NCBI GenBank assembly: GCA_948567375.1
Contig: CAOYZS010000006.1
Coordinates: 992,001 to 1,056,000, forward strand
DNA from: Lunularia cruciata
Lineage: Eukaryota > Streptophyta > Marchantiopsida > Lunulariales > Lunulariaceae
Reading direction: 5' to 3'
DNA: 64,000 nucleotides
Below the pieces are notes generated by a model. That model had not been told where the DNA came from, did not search any database, and worked only from the letters and a program-made list of their open reading frames with translations. Positions within the stretch are counted from its first letter, which is position 1. Each line of letters opens with the position of its first letter. The translations under genes and the position numbers were made by a program. Below, one piece after another: positions 10,886 to 23,490 of this stretch.

Positions 10886-11719
10886 CTATGCAATAGCTGG
10901 CAATTTCTTTTGAGTAATCACAACTCTATTATCTCTCAAGAATGCAACAAAACCTGCTTGTTGAGCCTCCTTCACTTTTGCTAATTCTCCCTTCTTTGCT
11001 TGCCATTGGAGAGGTGTGAGATCAGGGTCCAACAAGATACGCCGCCCCTTTAGTATAGCTTTGTTCCCCATCATTGCATTCCTTTGAGTTTTTGAGCCAA
11101 ACCGGACCAGAATGCTTCTTGGTAGTGCACCTTGTTGTCCCAATCTATATGCTTGCAAAATCTGAGGATCATGGACTCTCAAAGAATCAGCAATAAACTC
11201 ACACACTATGGCCTTGGTGTCTTCTTTCTCAGTCTCTGGCAAACCTGAAATCCTCAAGTTCTTCATTCTGACCAATTGGTTCTCCTTCTCAACCTCATGC
11301 AAGTAAGAGATTTGAGCCACCTTCGTAGCTTCAGCATACGACTTCATCTTCACCTCTAATGTGTCAACCATCTCTTACAGCCCTCCATTTTGTGAAGCAA
11401 TGTTGGTGGCTTGTGCTCCCAAGGAAGCAACCTTCTCAGTAGCATCCACCATACTCTTTGTGGAGTCTAACATCAAATTGCTACTCTTCTTGAGTTCTTG
11501 GATATCTACGGTGATCGAATCCAGAGATTCTTTCACAGTCAAGACATAAGCTCTTATGGTTTGCAAATCTGCCATAAGAGTGTTCATGTATTGAGACATG
11601 GGGGCAAAAAAGCTCTTGAGTTCCTTGTGGAAGTCATTTGCTTTTCTATACATTTCAGCAAGCTGTTGTTGTTTTGAAGCTATCTCAGCAATGTCTAGCA
11701 TCATCTTGGAAGCTTCCAT
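10886..11719 (-). pseudogene. LINE ORF1, nearly intact
   Basis: The ATG at 11719 starts MEASKMMLDIAEIA. The coiled-coil half and the RNA-binding half (MKNLRISGLPE, AYRLGQQGALPRSILVRFG, ILKGRRILLDPDL) are in one frame. The only interruption is a TAA near 11374, where other copies have a Gln codon. It ends KLPAIA-TAG at 10886-10888. Here the codon after TAG is TAA rather than CAA. This is the best ORF1 in the left half of the window. Confidence 0.85.
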
Positions 11720-12859
11720 TCTAAAAGCTCTAAACAGATACTATGAGAAGGTATCCTCTACTTCACTCAGGCCTTGCGATAATAGCTCTGCAATTACTTT
11801 TTCTCATGGACCAAAAATTTACTCCTTTGGACTTGTAAATCAAAAGTTACAAACTTTTGAATTTAAACTTTTCCTGCATGGAAATTCTGAAATCCTATAG
11901 ATTTCGAAAATTCACAAACTTGGCTACAGTACTTCAAAATCTACAAGTAAAAGCTCAATCAAAAGCTCTTGAGAAATTCTATCCAATGAACCAAAAATGA
12001 ACTCATTTGAGCCAATATACATGGAGTTATGGCCTCTAGAGTTATCTATGGTAAACTTCTAAACCTCATTGAATCACAAAATTCAAATGCTCATAACTTC
12101 AAGCACAAAGCTTCAAATTCTATGAAAACAGTTTCAATCAATAGCTTTTGACAATATGCTTCTAATTAGACCAAGATCACCTCATTTGAAGATATGAGCA
12201 CCATCAACCGCACAAGACCAGATTGATGAAATTCAAAACTTCTTCCACAAAACTCCAACTTCAGCAAGCAGGTATTCAACAGAAAGCCCTTTCACAGGTG
12301 TTTACAATGAGTCCAAGATTGAAAGATTTGGACCAAGAACCAAAAACTTACAAGGTGTTGAAAATTGAGGTCAAACCCTAAAATCTCCGAGAGATGACAG
12401 AATTCAAATCTTCATAACTTTCTATGTGTACATTCTATGCAAGCATGCCTGGTATCAATCGAAAGAGCTTCCTAAAGCGCTTCTGATGCCACAAAAATCA
12501 TTCCATTTGGACACCATATGATGAAGATTCAAACTCTCAAGTTTGGCTCCTCTATCAGAAATTTCAATCACTCATAACGTTTTTCACAAAGCTCAAAATG
12601 ATGCAATCTTGGTGGCTATACAAAGCTCTTGGCAAGGCGCTTCAAACAAGACCAAAAACGTAGTGTTTGGACATGTATATAGAGAGATATGACTTCTCAA
12701 ACTTTCAGGACTCCTCTACTCTCAAATAAACGGCAACTTACAAGGCTTGAAGTTCATTAATTCTCATTTCTTTGTAGTTTGTGACGAAAAGGCTCTCGAC
12801 AGAAATTCCAGCTGGGTAGTGTCGATGCTTCATATTTATATTTTAGAGCCTATTACATT

Positions 12860-15277
12860 TACATACAAGCTATCCAAGAGAAATTGAGATCTATGGAGTG
12901 GAGTTCTGATTTTCAACAACATAGTGATCAATTGGTTGAACTTCTTCAATCCACATCTACTTCTTTGTTTCCAAGAGGCTCTCACAGAAAGAGACTTGGT
13001 CTCCCTTGCAATAGGTGGTATAATGCTGATTGCAAAATGGCAAGGATTGAAGTTATGGATAGGTCTCTTGATCAGATTGCACAAAATCAGGCCTTTGTTT
13101 CATAAAGAAGGTTGGTGAAGTGCAAAAAGTGAGCATTTTTGAGACTCAAGGCGGTTGAGTTGAGCACTAAACTGAGGAGCAATCCCAAGGCTTTTTGGAA
13201 GAAGATAACCATCAGATCTCCATCTCCATCGCTGGACCTGAATGAGCTTTGTGAATATGTGAAGGATCTATACTTTTTCCGTGATGCTCCAACCATGGCA
13301 CCTTGCCTTGGATTTGCTCTCACCATCTCTGAAGCTGATGTCAAGTACCAATTGAAGAAGTTGGCCAATAGTAAAGCTGAAGACCTTGATGGATTATGTG
13401 TTGAACTTCTGAAGTGGGGCGGTAGCAAACTGATTTCAGTACTCACTTCTCATTTGAATCAGGCAATCAAGTGTGGCTTTCCTGATAGATGGTGCTTCAA
13501 GAAGGTAGTTCCTATTCAAAAGTTTGGCCAGAGAGATGTTGTCACCAATTACCGTACCATACTTGTTGGTAGTATCTTTGCCAAGTTGTATGGTCAAATT
13601 TTGGAGTCTAGGTTGAGCACTTGGGCTGAAAAGTACAGAACTCGAGCTAAGTGCCAAGCTGGTTTCAGATCAGGCTTTAGTACTTTGGACCACCTATTGG
13701 TACTCCATGTTTTGTGGTGGAAATCTAAGGGTGTTGGGAGAGCTCTCTATGTTGCCTTTATTGATTTCAGGAAGGCCTTTGATAAGGTGTTGAGGAAATC
13801 TCTAAGTGAGAGACTCATTGAAGTGGGTGTTTTAGTTGATCTGATTAGTGCTATCTCTAGACTCTACAAGAAAGTGATTGTGAAACTTCCATCTTTGAGC
13901 TCTCAAGATGTCCTTAACACAATGGGTGTGATTCAAGGTTGCTCTTTATCTCCAACTCTGTTTGGAATTTTCATCGATGATCTAGAGAGTCTACTCATGC
14001 AAGCAAGAGCTATAGGTGTACAGGTTGGCTCTTTGATGATACATGCACTCCTTTATGCAGATGATGTAGTGCTTCTCTCCACAAATCCACAAAGTTTACG
14101 GAAGTTGTTGGATTCTCTACTTTGCTTTTGCAATCAAACAAAGATGGCGGTGAACCTTGACATGTCCAAGGTGATTGTGGTGGGTTCTAAAGGTGTCACA
14201 CCTTTCTTTTTTGATGGATAGCAATTGGACCAGGTTTCTTCTTATAGGTACTTGGGCCTTGAGTTTTATCATGACTATAGTTGGTCTACTTGTGTGAAGA
14301 TGAGAATCAATGCAGGGTTTAGAGCTTTGTATTCACTCATGAATCACTCTAGACTTGCTCATCTTACCACATGGAGTTGAAGTAGGTGTTGTTCAGATCT
14401 CTCGTGCAGCCAATGGTTCTCTATGGTACTCAGATTTGGGGTCCAAGTACTAAGAAGACATGGTGGCAAAAGGTGGAGAAAATCCAAAAACTATTTTTGT
14501 GTGATGAACTTGGAGTGAGGACTCACACTCCTTATGTATTGCTGCTTGCTGAAACAAGGTTTTTGCCTCTTGAGGCTGAAGCTTTGTTTTTAACTCTCAC
14601 ATATGCCAATAAGGTGAGGTTCATAGAGCATGAGAGACTTCCCTACTAAGCTTTTTGTACCAATCTATCTATCGGTTGGTATACAGATCTGATTGCATGG
14701 GCCACAAGGTGGAATGTTTGTGAGCAACATTGGAGATTGGAGCCTATTGCACTTTGAGAGGTGATCAAGGCGCAGTTCTTACTACGCTTATGGCAGCAAC
14801 CCGGTACCAAGATGGTGTTCTATCAACAGTTTGTAAATCCTATGTTGGTGGATTGTGAACAAGATTATCTCTTGGCTAGGATTTCTACTTCACTTAGACA
14901 TGTGATTGCTCAATATAGAACTAGTTCTCATAGACTAGAAGTAGAACAAGGGCGTTGGCACTAGATAGAGCATTCCATGCGGCTTTGCAAAATTGTGTAC
15001 TATGAGCAAAGTTGAGGATGAGCACCATGTGTTTGTTGATTGCCCTTGTTACACACAGATTAGAGTTAGACATCAGATTACTTGTAGTGATTTCTCAACT
15101 CTCTTACAGGTTGAAGCTTTAGCATATTAGGGAAGTATATGACAAAGATTAGTTTACATCGGACCATTTTGTTACAGATTGGTCAGATGCGCTAGGCTTT
15201 GGCCTAGGCTCACATTAGTGTATTTTGAGCCTATTGACTCTTTGGGTCTTCACGGCTTTATATTTCATTGTTCATTG
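12860..15277 (+). pseudogene. LINE ORF2 from linker to 3' tail, 5'-truncated
   Basis: Opens in the linker (LRSMEWSSDFQQ) and runs through the RT. The longest open piece (13139-14221) has NYRTILVGSIFAKLYG, FIDFRKAFDKVL, GVIQGCSLSPTLFGIF and LLYADDVVLLS, that is, RT motifs including the catalytic DD. Stops at 14219, 14380, 14649 and 14757, with frameshifts, disable it. It continues through the Cys/His region to the hairpin and the TTCATTG tail ending at about 15277. Confidence 0.9.
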
Positions 15278-15597
15278 TCCAATATAGAACTAGTTCTCAT
15301 AGACTAGAAGTAGAACAAGGATGTTGGCAACAGATAGAGCACTCCATGCGACTTTGCAAATTTTTTACTATGAGCAAAGTTGAGGATGAGCACCATGTGT
15401 TTGTTGATTGCTCTTATTACATGCAGATCAGAGTTAGACATCAAATTACTTGTAGTGATTTCTCAACTCTTTTACAGGTTGAAACTTTAGCATAAGGGAA
15501 GTATATGTTGGAGATTAGTTTACATTGGACCAATTTGTTACAGATTGGTCAGATGCCGTAGGCTTTGGCCTAGGCTCACATTTCATGTGTTTTGTAC
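15278..15597 (+). mobile_element. LINE C-terminal and 3' UTR fragment
   Basis: Starts abruptly after the preceding tail at VQYRTSSHRLEVEQ, covers the Cys/His block (SKVEDEHHVFVDC) and the 3' hairpins, and stops within TTCATGTGTTTTGTA, without a tail. It is joined to an RT fragment. Confidence 0.8.
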
Positions 15598-16799
15598 TGA
15601 TCTGATTGGATTGAAGATGTTGGATTCTCTACTTTGCTTTTGCAATCAAACAAAGATGGCGGTGAACCTTGACAAGTCCAAGGTGATTGTGGTGGGTTCT
15701 AAAGGTTTCACACCTTTCCTTTTTGATGGACAGCAATTGGACCAGGTTTCTTCTTATAAGTACTTGGGCCTTGAGTTTTCTCATGATTATAGTTGGTCTA
15801 CTTGTGTAAAGATGAGAATCAATGCAGGGTTTAGAGCTTTGTATTCACTCATGAATCGCTCTAGACTTGTTCATCTTACCACATGGGAGTTGAAGAAGGT
15901 GTTGTTCAGATCTCTTGTGCAGCCAATGGTTCTCTATGGTACTCAGATTCGGGGTCCAAGCACCAAGAAGACATGGTGGCAAAAGGTGGAGAAAATCCAA
16001 AAACTATTTTTGTGTGATGAACTTGGAGTGAGGACTCAAACTCTTGATGTATTGCTGCTTGCTGAAATAGGGTTTTGCCTCTTGAGGCTGAAGCTTTGTT
16101 TTTAGCTATCACACATGCTACTAAGATGAGGTCCATGGAGCATGAGAGACTTCCTTACCAAGCTTTTTGTGCCACTCTATCTGTCAGTTGGTATACACAT
16201 CTGATTGCATGGGCCACTAGGTGGAATGTTTCTGAGTGACATTGGAGATTGGAGCCTATTGCACTATGAGAAGTGATCAAGAAGCAGTTCTTACTTTGCC
16301 TATGGCAGCAGCCAGGTACCAAGATGGTGTTCTATCAGTAGTTTGTAAATCCTATGTTGGTGTATTGTGAGCAAGATTATCTCTTGGCTAGAATTTCTAC
16401 TTCACTTAGACATGTTATTGCTCAGTATAAAACTAGTTCTCATAGACTAGAAGTAGAACAAGGACGTTGGCAGCAGATAGAGCACTCCATGCGACTTTGC
16501 AAATTGTGTATTATGAGCAAAGTTGAGGATGAGCATCATGTGTTTATTGATTGTCCTAGTTACATGCTGATCAGAGTTAGATATCAGATTACTTGTAGTG
16601 ATTTCTCTACTCTCTTACAGGTTGAAGCTTTAGCGTTAGTGAAATACATGACCGAGGTTAGTTTACATCGGACCAATTTGTTACAGATTGGTCAAATGCC
16701 CTAGGCCCTTGCCTAGGCTCACATTTCATGTATTTTGTATTGTGTTTCTAGCCTTTTGACTCCTTGGGTCTTTCGGGCTTTATATTTCATTGTTCATTG
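15598..16799 (+). pseudogene. LINE RT C-terminal half to tail
   Basis: Begins in the RT thumb region (LDSLLCFCNQTKM) and runs through GSKGFTPF, SYKYLGLEFSHD, VLFRSLVQPMVLYGTQ and the Cys/His segment to a TTCATTG tail at 16799. Frameshift near 16075 and stops near 16240, 16268 and 16340. Confidence 0.85.
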
Positions 16800-17088
16800 T
16801 GTACTATCAGTTGAGGATGAGCATCATGTGTTTGTTGATTGCCCTTGTTACACACTGATTAGAGTTAGACATCATATGACTTGTAGTGATTTCTCAACTC
16901 TCTTACAAGTTGAAACTTTAGCATTAGGGAAGTATATGACAGAGATTAGTGTACATTGGACCAATTTGTTACAGATTGGTCAGATGCTCTAGGCTTTGGC
17001 CTAGGCTCACATTTCATGTGTTTTGTATTGTGTTTCCAGCCTTTTGACTCTTTGGATCTTCAAGGATTTATATTTCATTGTTTCATTG
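16800..17088 (+). mobile_element. LINE Cys/His and 3' UTR fragment
   Basis: Starts at SVEDEHHVFVDCPC directly after the previous tail, runs through both hairpins and ends in (TTTCATTG)2. Confidence 0.85.
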
Positions 17089-17425
17089 CTTGGTCACGCT
17101 CTTCCAAAGATCCTATGTCCAACCCCATGAGTGAACACTTTTTGAGCTTTGGTGCCAATTGGAGCTTAAAGTTCTTGAATGGCCATTCTCAATTTCCAAA
17201 ACCTTGTAAAATCACATGCTTTGCTTGTGGTGGATCAAGCACCATAGATTATATGCTCACTTCAGCTAATGATATCCAAGCCAAGCTGGTTTCAGATCAG
17301 GCTTTAGTACTTTGGATCACCTATTGGTACTCCATGTTTTGTGGTGGAAATCTAAAGGTGTTGGGAGAACTCTCTCTCTCTCGAATGCATTTATTGATTT
17401 TAGGAAGGCCTTTGATATGCAATAA
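17089..17425 (+). pseudogene. LINE endonuclease-RT fusion fragment
   Basis: Endonuclease C-terminal part (AWSRSSKDPMSN, TIDYMLTSANDI) joined at about 17277 to the RT QAGFRSGF region, out of frame, ending in the FRKAFD motif. An internal deletion removed everything between. Confidence 0.75.
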
Positions 17426-17426
17426 C

Positions 17427-17597
17427 AATGAAACAATGAAATATAAAGCCCGGAAGACCCAAAGAGTCAAAAGGCTGGAAAAATAATACAAAACACATGA
17501 AATGTGAGCCTAGGCAAAAGCCTAGGGCATGTGACCAATCTGTAACAAATTGGTCCGATGTAAAGTAATCTCCATCATATACTTCCCTAATACTAAA
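17427..17597 (-). mobile_element. LINE 3' end fragment
   Basis: Minus-strand tail (CAATGAAA)2, conserved 3' UTR blocks, and both hairpins. Breaks off inside the last ORF2 codons. Confidence 0.85.
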
Positions 17598-17819
17598 GAT
17601 TACTTGTAGTGATTTCTCTACTCTCTTACAGGTTGAAGCTTTAGCATTAGGGAAATACATGACCGAGGTTAGTTCACATTGGACTAATTTGTAATAGATT
17701 GGTCAGATGCCCTAGGCCCTTGCCTAGGCTCACTTTTCATGTGTTTTGTATTGTGTTTTCAGTTTTTTTGACTCTTTGGGTCTTTCAGGCTTTATATTTC
17801 ATTGTTTCATTTTTCATTG
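17598..17819 (+). mobile_element. LINE 3' end fragment
   Basis: Opposite orientation to its left neighbour. Begins ATTACTTGTAGTGATTTC, contains the hairpins, ends TTTCATTGTTTCATTTTTCATTG at 17819. Confidence 0.85.
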
Positions 17820-19345
17820 CTTCAACCAGTAAGAGAGTTGAGAAATCACTACAAGTAATCTGATGTCTAACTCTAATCTGCATGTAACAAGAGCAATCAA
17901 CAAACACATGATGCTCATCCTCAACTTTGCTCATAATACACAATTTGCAAAGTCGCATGGAGTGCTCTATCTGCTGCCAACGTCCTTGTTCTACTTCTAG
18001 TCTATGAGAACTAGTTCTATATTGAGCAATAACATGTCTAAGTGAAGTAGAAATCCAAGCCAAGAGATAGTCTTGCTCACAATACACCAACATAGGATTT
18101 ACAAACTGCTGATAGAACACCATCTTGGTACCGGGTTGCTGCCATAAGCGAAGTAAGAACTGCTCCTTGATCACTTCTCGTAGTGCAATTGGCTCCAACC
18201 TCCAATGTCGCTCAGAAACGTTCCACCTTGTGACCCATGCAATCAGATCTGTATACCAACCGATAGATAGAGTGGCACAAAAAGCTTGGTAGGGAAGTCT
18301 CTCATGCTCCATGCACCTCACCTTAGTGGCATATGTGATAGCTAAAAACAAAGCTTCAGCCTCAAGAGGTAAGAACCCGGTTTCAACAAGCATCAATACA
18401 TAGGGAGTTTGAGTCCTCACCCCAAGTTCATCACACAAAAACAATTTCTGAACTTTCTCCACCTTTTGCCACCATGTCTTCTTAGTACCTGGACCCCAAA
18501 TTTGAGCACCATAGACAACCACCGGCTGCACAAGAGATCTGAACAACACTTTCTTCAACTCCCATGTGGTAAGGTGAGCAAGTCTAGAGCAGTTCATGAG
18601 TGAATACAAAGCTCTAAACCCTACATTGATTCTCATCTTCACACAAGTAGACCAACTATAGTCATGAGAAAAATCAAGGCCCAAGTACTTGTAAGAAGAA
18701 ACCTGCTCCAATTTCTGTCCATCAAAAAAGAAAGGTGTGACACCTTTAGAACCCACCACAATCACCTTGGACTTGTCAAGGTTCACCTCCATCTTTGTTT
18801 GATTGCAAAACAAGAGAATAGAATCCAACAACTTGGCAAAGATACTACCCACTAGAATGGTATGGTAATTGGTGACAATATCTCTCTGACCAGACTCGTG
18901 AATAGGAACTACCTTCTTGAATCACCATCTATCAAGAAAGCCACACCTGATGGCCTCATTCAAGAGAGAAATGAGTACTGAAATCAGATGGCTACCACCC
19001 CACTTAAGTAGCTCAACACATAGTCCATCAAGGTCTTCAGCCTTACCATTGGCCAACTTCTTCAATTGGTACTGGACATCAGCTTTAGAGATGGTGAGAG
19101 CAGATCCAAGGCAAGGTGCTATGCTTGGAGCATCAGGGAAAAAGTACAGATCCTTCACATATTCACAAAGCTCATTCACGTCCAGCAATGGAGATGGAGA
19201 TCTGATGGTTACCTTTTGCCAAAAAGCCTTGGGATTGCTCCTCAATTCAATGCTCAACTCAACCTCCTTGAGTCTCAAGAACGCTCGCTTCTTGCACTTC
19301 ACCAACTTTCTATAAGAGACAAAAGCCTGATTTTGTGCAATCACA
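17820..19345 (-). pseudogene. LINE ORF2 fragment (linker, RT C-terminal, Cys/His)
   Basis: On the minus strand 19345-18922 encodes the linker and RT N-terminal part (AQNQAFVSYRKLVKCKKR to AIRCGFLDRW). It then skips most RT motifs. 18852-17820 encodes the part after YADD, from LLDSILLFCNQTKM through the RTQTPYVL region to CKLCIMSKVEDEHH. The 3' UTR is missing. It truncates the left side of the gypsy family A pol. Confidence 0.85.
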
Positions 19346-21323
19346 GCTTTGGAATCCCCGAAGAACATCTTGGAGCTGAGAGCCTTCTTGGGACATGTCG
19401 GATATTATAGACGCTTCATGTCAAACTATGCAGTGCTTGCTACACCACTTACAAAGCTTCTGAAGAAATCCAAAGACTATCTGTGGGAAGCAAAGCAGGA
19501 AGAAGCTTTCCAGGTATTGAAGCAAAAGCTGGTTGAAGCACCTGTTATGAGGGCCCCAAATTGGGACATCCCTTTTCATGAATATGTGGACACTTTGTCC
19601 ATGGCTATCCAAGTCGTCTTAAGTTAGAAGGACGAGAAGAAGAAGGACTACTCGGTGTATTATGCCAGCCGACAACTTTTAGTTTCTGAAAAGAACTATT
19701 TGACGACTGAAAGAGAAGCACTTTGAATGGTGTATGCCTGCAAGAAATTTTGTCATTATTTGTTGGGGTATGAGTTTGTCTTCTATGTTGACCATTACGC
19801 ATTGCAACATTTGGTCAAGAAGGCAGATTTATCAGGGCGAATTGCAAGATGGATCTTGTTGTTGCAAGAGTTCACATATACTATACAATTAAGGAAAGGA
19901 GTTTCGCATTCAAATGCGGACTTCCTGTCCATTAGAGACTCAAGACCAGGAGTGGGAAATTGACGATCGGTTCCCTGACAAGGAGTTGTATCACTTATCA
20001 GCAATGCGAAATACGCGGTATGCAGCTGAATATAATTATCTGAATACTCTCTATTGTCCTGAGGGGATGGACCTGGAACAGAGGGCAGTCTTTCTCAGGA
20101 AAATGGGGCCGTACCAGCTTAAACACAACATTTTATTTAAGATGGGCAAAGACGAAGTACTTTGGTGATGCTTGAAGACATACGAAGTAGGAGGAGTGAT
20201 TGAATCTTTACGCTCCGAAGCATCGGAAGGACATTATGCTCTGAAGAATACTATAAAGAAAATTCTTTCGGTAGGGTATTGGTGGCCTACAATGTACAAA
20301 GATGTACATGCTCATATTCGAAGCTGTGATGCTTGTCAGAGAACGGAGAAGCCGACGGCTACTTCTCAATGGCCTTTGAGACCAATTTTGCCTTTGGCCC
20401 CATACGAGAAATGGGGAATTGATTTTGTGGGTCCCATTCAACCAGTGACTCGAGTCACAAGAAAGCGATACATTTTGGTTTGCACCGACTATGCTACCAA
20501 GATGGTCGAAGTTGAAGCAACTCGTAGAGATGATGCTAAAACTATGGCGGAATTTTTCTTTCAAAACATCATCTCCCGATATGGGTGTCCTCTAGAATTG
20601 GTCAGTGACCGAGGAACACATTTTTTCAAACTCTGTAATGGAGGCGTTAACCAAGTACTTTCAGATTAAACATCGGAAGACGACTTCTTACAACCCAAAA
20701 GCAAATGGCTTAACGGAAAAAGCAAATGGGTTACTTTGTAAAATTTTGAATAAGGTGACTGTCAATTATGCCTATGACTGGGATATGAAATTACCAGCCA
20801 CGTTGTGGGCATATCAAATGACAGAAAAGATTACAACCAAACAAACTCCATACTTCTTGTCATATGGCTTGCATCCCAACTGCTAGTTGAATTTGAAGTT
20901 CCGACATATCGAATTCTATGCAAAGAACAAATGTCGGAAGAAGAAAGTCAAGATCTTCGGATTCATCAACTGATGTGGTTAGAAGAGAAAAGAGATGATG
21001 CAATGCAAACCACGAAAGAAGTACAAGCACAGAGGAAAGTCAGGCACGATAAGAGAATCAAGCTTGTGACTGTACGAGAAGGGGATTTGGTTTTGTTTAT
21101 ATGACAATCGCCGAATATTTTTTCCAGGCAAGTTGCATTTGAGATGGATGGGTCCCTATCAAGTTCTTCATCTTTATGAAAATGGGTCCATGCAGCTCGT
21201 AGACTTGGAAGGTAATCCTTTTGCCACTCAAGTAAACGGGTGGAGAGTTTGGAGATATTGGACCATAGAATCGGAAGTTTCTAAAACACTCGAGTTCTAT
21301 GTTTGCGGGGACGCTCACATTTG
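19346..21323 (+). pseudogene. Gypsy family A pol: RT end, RNase H, integrase
   Basis: Ty3/gypsy polyprotein part. Visible in order: the RT connection (FLGHVGYYRRFM at about 19390), RNase H (VDHYALQHLVKKADLSGRIARW), the integrase zinc finger (HY-ALKNTI with CDACQRTEK), the core with GIDFVG, LVSDRGTHF and GLTEKANG supplying the D, D, E residues, and the GN-like tail ending THI at 21324. Stops at 19625, 19724 and 20166 and frameshifts near 19925, 20630 and 20885 inactivate it. The RT active site is missing because LINE material replaced everything left of 19346. Confidence 0.9.
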
Positions 21324-21335
21324 AGGGAGGGGGTA
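21324..21335 (+). other. Polypurine tract of gypsy family A
   Basis: GAGGGAGGGGGTA directly after the pol stop and directly before TGTGGTGCCCACA. Family knowledge: such tracts prime plus-strand DNA and mark the 3' LTR start. Confidence 0.8.
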
Positions 21336-21455
21336 TGTGGTGCCCACATTTTTTTTTTTTTTCAAATAAAGGAGAAGAAGTGTATAGAGAAGTCGGATTG
21401 CGCCTGTATGGCCGAAGACAACAAAGAAAGTGAAGAAAAGAGTCTTTGAGATGAA

Positions 21456-21479
21456 ACCCAAAGTAAAGTGACTTTGGGT
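21456..21479. repeat. Inverted repeat in LTR upstream region
   Basis: ACCCAAAGT (21456-21464), six-base spacer, ACTTTGGGT (21471-21479). The same short motif and its CCCGAAG variant recur nearby (about 21510-21570) and in the solo LTR at 24900-25000, which suggests iterated promoter-proximal elements. Confidence 0.6.
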
Positions 21480-21728
21480 CATAAGGCGAAGTACTCGGAA
21501 ATGCCCTGTCAGCATACAACCCAAAGTAAATTGTCTTCATATCGGAGGGGAGCTCAACCCGAGGCGAAGATAGTCTAACAACCTTTCGTCGGGGTGAGGA
21601 ATTCAAGAAGGGGCCGTTTGAAAACTGGCGGCCCATATGCACGAAGGTTTATTGACAGTGACAGGTGCATGCCGGAGGTGTGATTTCTTGGTAGAAACTC
21701 GAAGTGACAAAAGACGAAGAAGTGCAAC

Positions 21729-21738
21729 CTATAAAAAT
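21729..21738 (+). promoter_or_regulatory. TATA-like box of gypsy family A LTR
   Basis: CTATAAAAAT about 390 bp into the LTR, downstream of the iterated motifs and upstream of the LTR ORF. Position fits a U3/R boundary. Inferred. Confidence 0.5.
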
Positions 21739-22020
21739 CAAAACTGCAATGACAAAATGTCGAGTAATTTTCCTTTGCCATTGAGAAGTCGTCTTGCAGG
21801 TGATCGTGGAAAGGGAAATAGAGTTGGGATCGTGTTAGTATGCAAGGAAGAAGTCACGAGAGTGAAATCGAGAGAAAATGAGAAAGTAGAAGAGATGGGA
21901 GGAGGGAAGAAGAACTCCAATTTTGCAGTGAGAAATCATGCAATTTGGAGGTTAGATGTGATAGCAAGGATCAAAGTCTTGAGCTGACTTTGGATCACAT
22001 TTCTGGCATGGAACTGGAAC

Positions 22021-23490
22021 GTGAGTTTTCCAAGATTCATGATAGAAATCATCAAGAGTAAGTGTCTCAATAGACCCGAGGAAGAGGGGAAGAGAGGAAA
22101 TCCGGCTTGTTGGACAGAGTCGGATTGGAGACTCGTACTCGGGAAGGAGGCAGGCTTGGAGCAGGGAGCCACATTCCTGGGGAAAGGAGAGATAGCTCAG
22201 GAGACGCAGGAGATGAGAGATGCCTTCTTGTTGAAAAGAACAAAGAATGGGTACAAAGTTGAGAGTTACAAGGATCCAGTGAAGAGAGGGATCGTGAGTG
22301 CTCTCATGGTGATCTTGAAGCCGGAGAGAACAACTTATGTGATGAAACACCAAGTGGTGTTCTTCCATAAGTTGTTTGCAGGAGAACTTATCAATTGGGC
22401 GCGGTGTTTTCACGGGAGAACGAGGCAGATGGTGTAGAATTTGCGGGATAAGTTGCCTCCACACTACATTGTGCCGTTTGCAACACACTTCTACCTTGGG
22501 CTCAATTTACTGACCTTGGCGGAGCGGACTCAGATGGTGTCGCACTATCCATCTTGATGTGCAAAAGGAGGTCGATGTCGAGGAGTAGTAGTACATTCTC
22601 CAAATCCGGAGCACGGACGACTACTACGCAAAGACAGGGAAGAACATGGAAGTCATAGTGAGTACCCCAACAAAGAAGAGGAGTTGGCAAGGAGAAGCCG
22701 AAGATAGCAAGAAACCTCGGAAGATGCAGAGAAGTAACCCAAGGTGAAGTATGGTGGTAATTGAGTTGGAAGATGAAGACTCAGAAGGCGAGGCCGAGCT
22801 CAAGACGGAAGACTCGGAACATGAAGAGGAACCGGAGCTGACACTGCAGAGCAGAGATACAAGCAGTGATAGTGAAGAAGGAGGAGAGATGACATCGGTG
22901 CCAGTGGCTAACAAAGAAAAAGAAGAAGTGCAAGCCGAGTTGGAGGCCGAAGACAATTTGCCGTTGGAAGACAAAGTACCGGTGCCAGAGGAAAGGAAGA
23001 TCGCAGTACAGCGAGGGGTTTGCTTGAGACGTAAGGCGAAGTGTGAAGCGGGGCTGAGTAAAGTGAAGGAAGAGGCAGGAGAAAGCTTGGGAAGTGAGAC
23101 GTCGATTCCGATACAAAGACTGCAGAGAAGAAGGCGAGTATTGGGAGAACACAAAGTGAGAAGAGAGGCCACTCCGTGAGATGAAGTAGTTGCCAGTGAC
23201 GGAGTGGAGTACCTGCGAGAGATCGTGTGCCCATTGTTGGTGAAGTTGGAGCACAAGAAGAAGGAGATGCAGTCGACTTGTCCAGAGGTGAAGACTGTTT
23301 TGCAGGTTTTATCAAGATTAGAAGAGGAGAACTTGGAGTTGAAGAGAAGTATAACCCGAGGTGAGGAGGAGAGAGAAGTACTACGAGCGGAGGCAGTAGA
23401 GAGGAGTCAGGTAATTGAAGACCTGAAGAGAGAAGTGAGCTATTGAGAGGAACTTGCGAGGAAGAGTGACATAGCAAGGAAAAGACAAGT
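22021..23490 (+). pseudogene. LTR-encoded gag-like protein, N-terminal and acidic parts
   Basis: The first open piece (22021-22437) has WRLVLGKEAG, a KLFAGELINWARCF helix-rich block and, after a CAG-to-TAG-type stop, HYIVPFATHFYLGLNLL. A strongly acidic segment follows (22751-23179, many Glu/Asp), then a coiled coil (23204-23446, LSRLEEENLELKRS). I cannot name the family; the first block resembles gag or plant-transposon proteins. The start codon is not certain. A solo LTR splits the coiled coil at 23491, and the frame resumes at 25419. Confidence 0.55.

Larger units (their letters stand above)
10141..12790 (-). mobile_element. LINE copy with 5' leader, ORF1, endonuclease and 3' end but no RT
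   Basis: Read on the minus strand from about 12790: a leader with the reiterated module, ORF1 (11719-10886), then the endonuclease (10867-10274), joined directly at about 10275 to the hairpin and tail (10275-10141). The RT and Cys/His regions are deleted. At the join the CCTAGGC hairpin core is repeated (10236-10268), giving a local palindrome. The left 5' limit near 12790 is uncertain; 12791-12859 is short unassigned sequence. Confidence 0.75.

Noticed and set aside
22751-23179. Acidic ORF as a possible host nuclear protein gene
   Set aside because: It lies within the LTR limits, and the same order of segments occurs in the other LTR copies. No introns or flanking gene signals.
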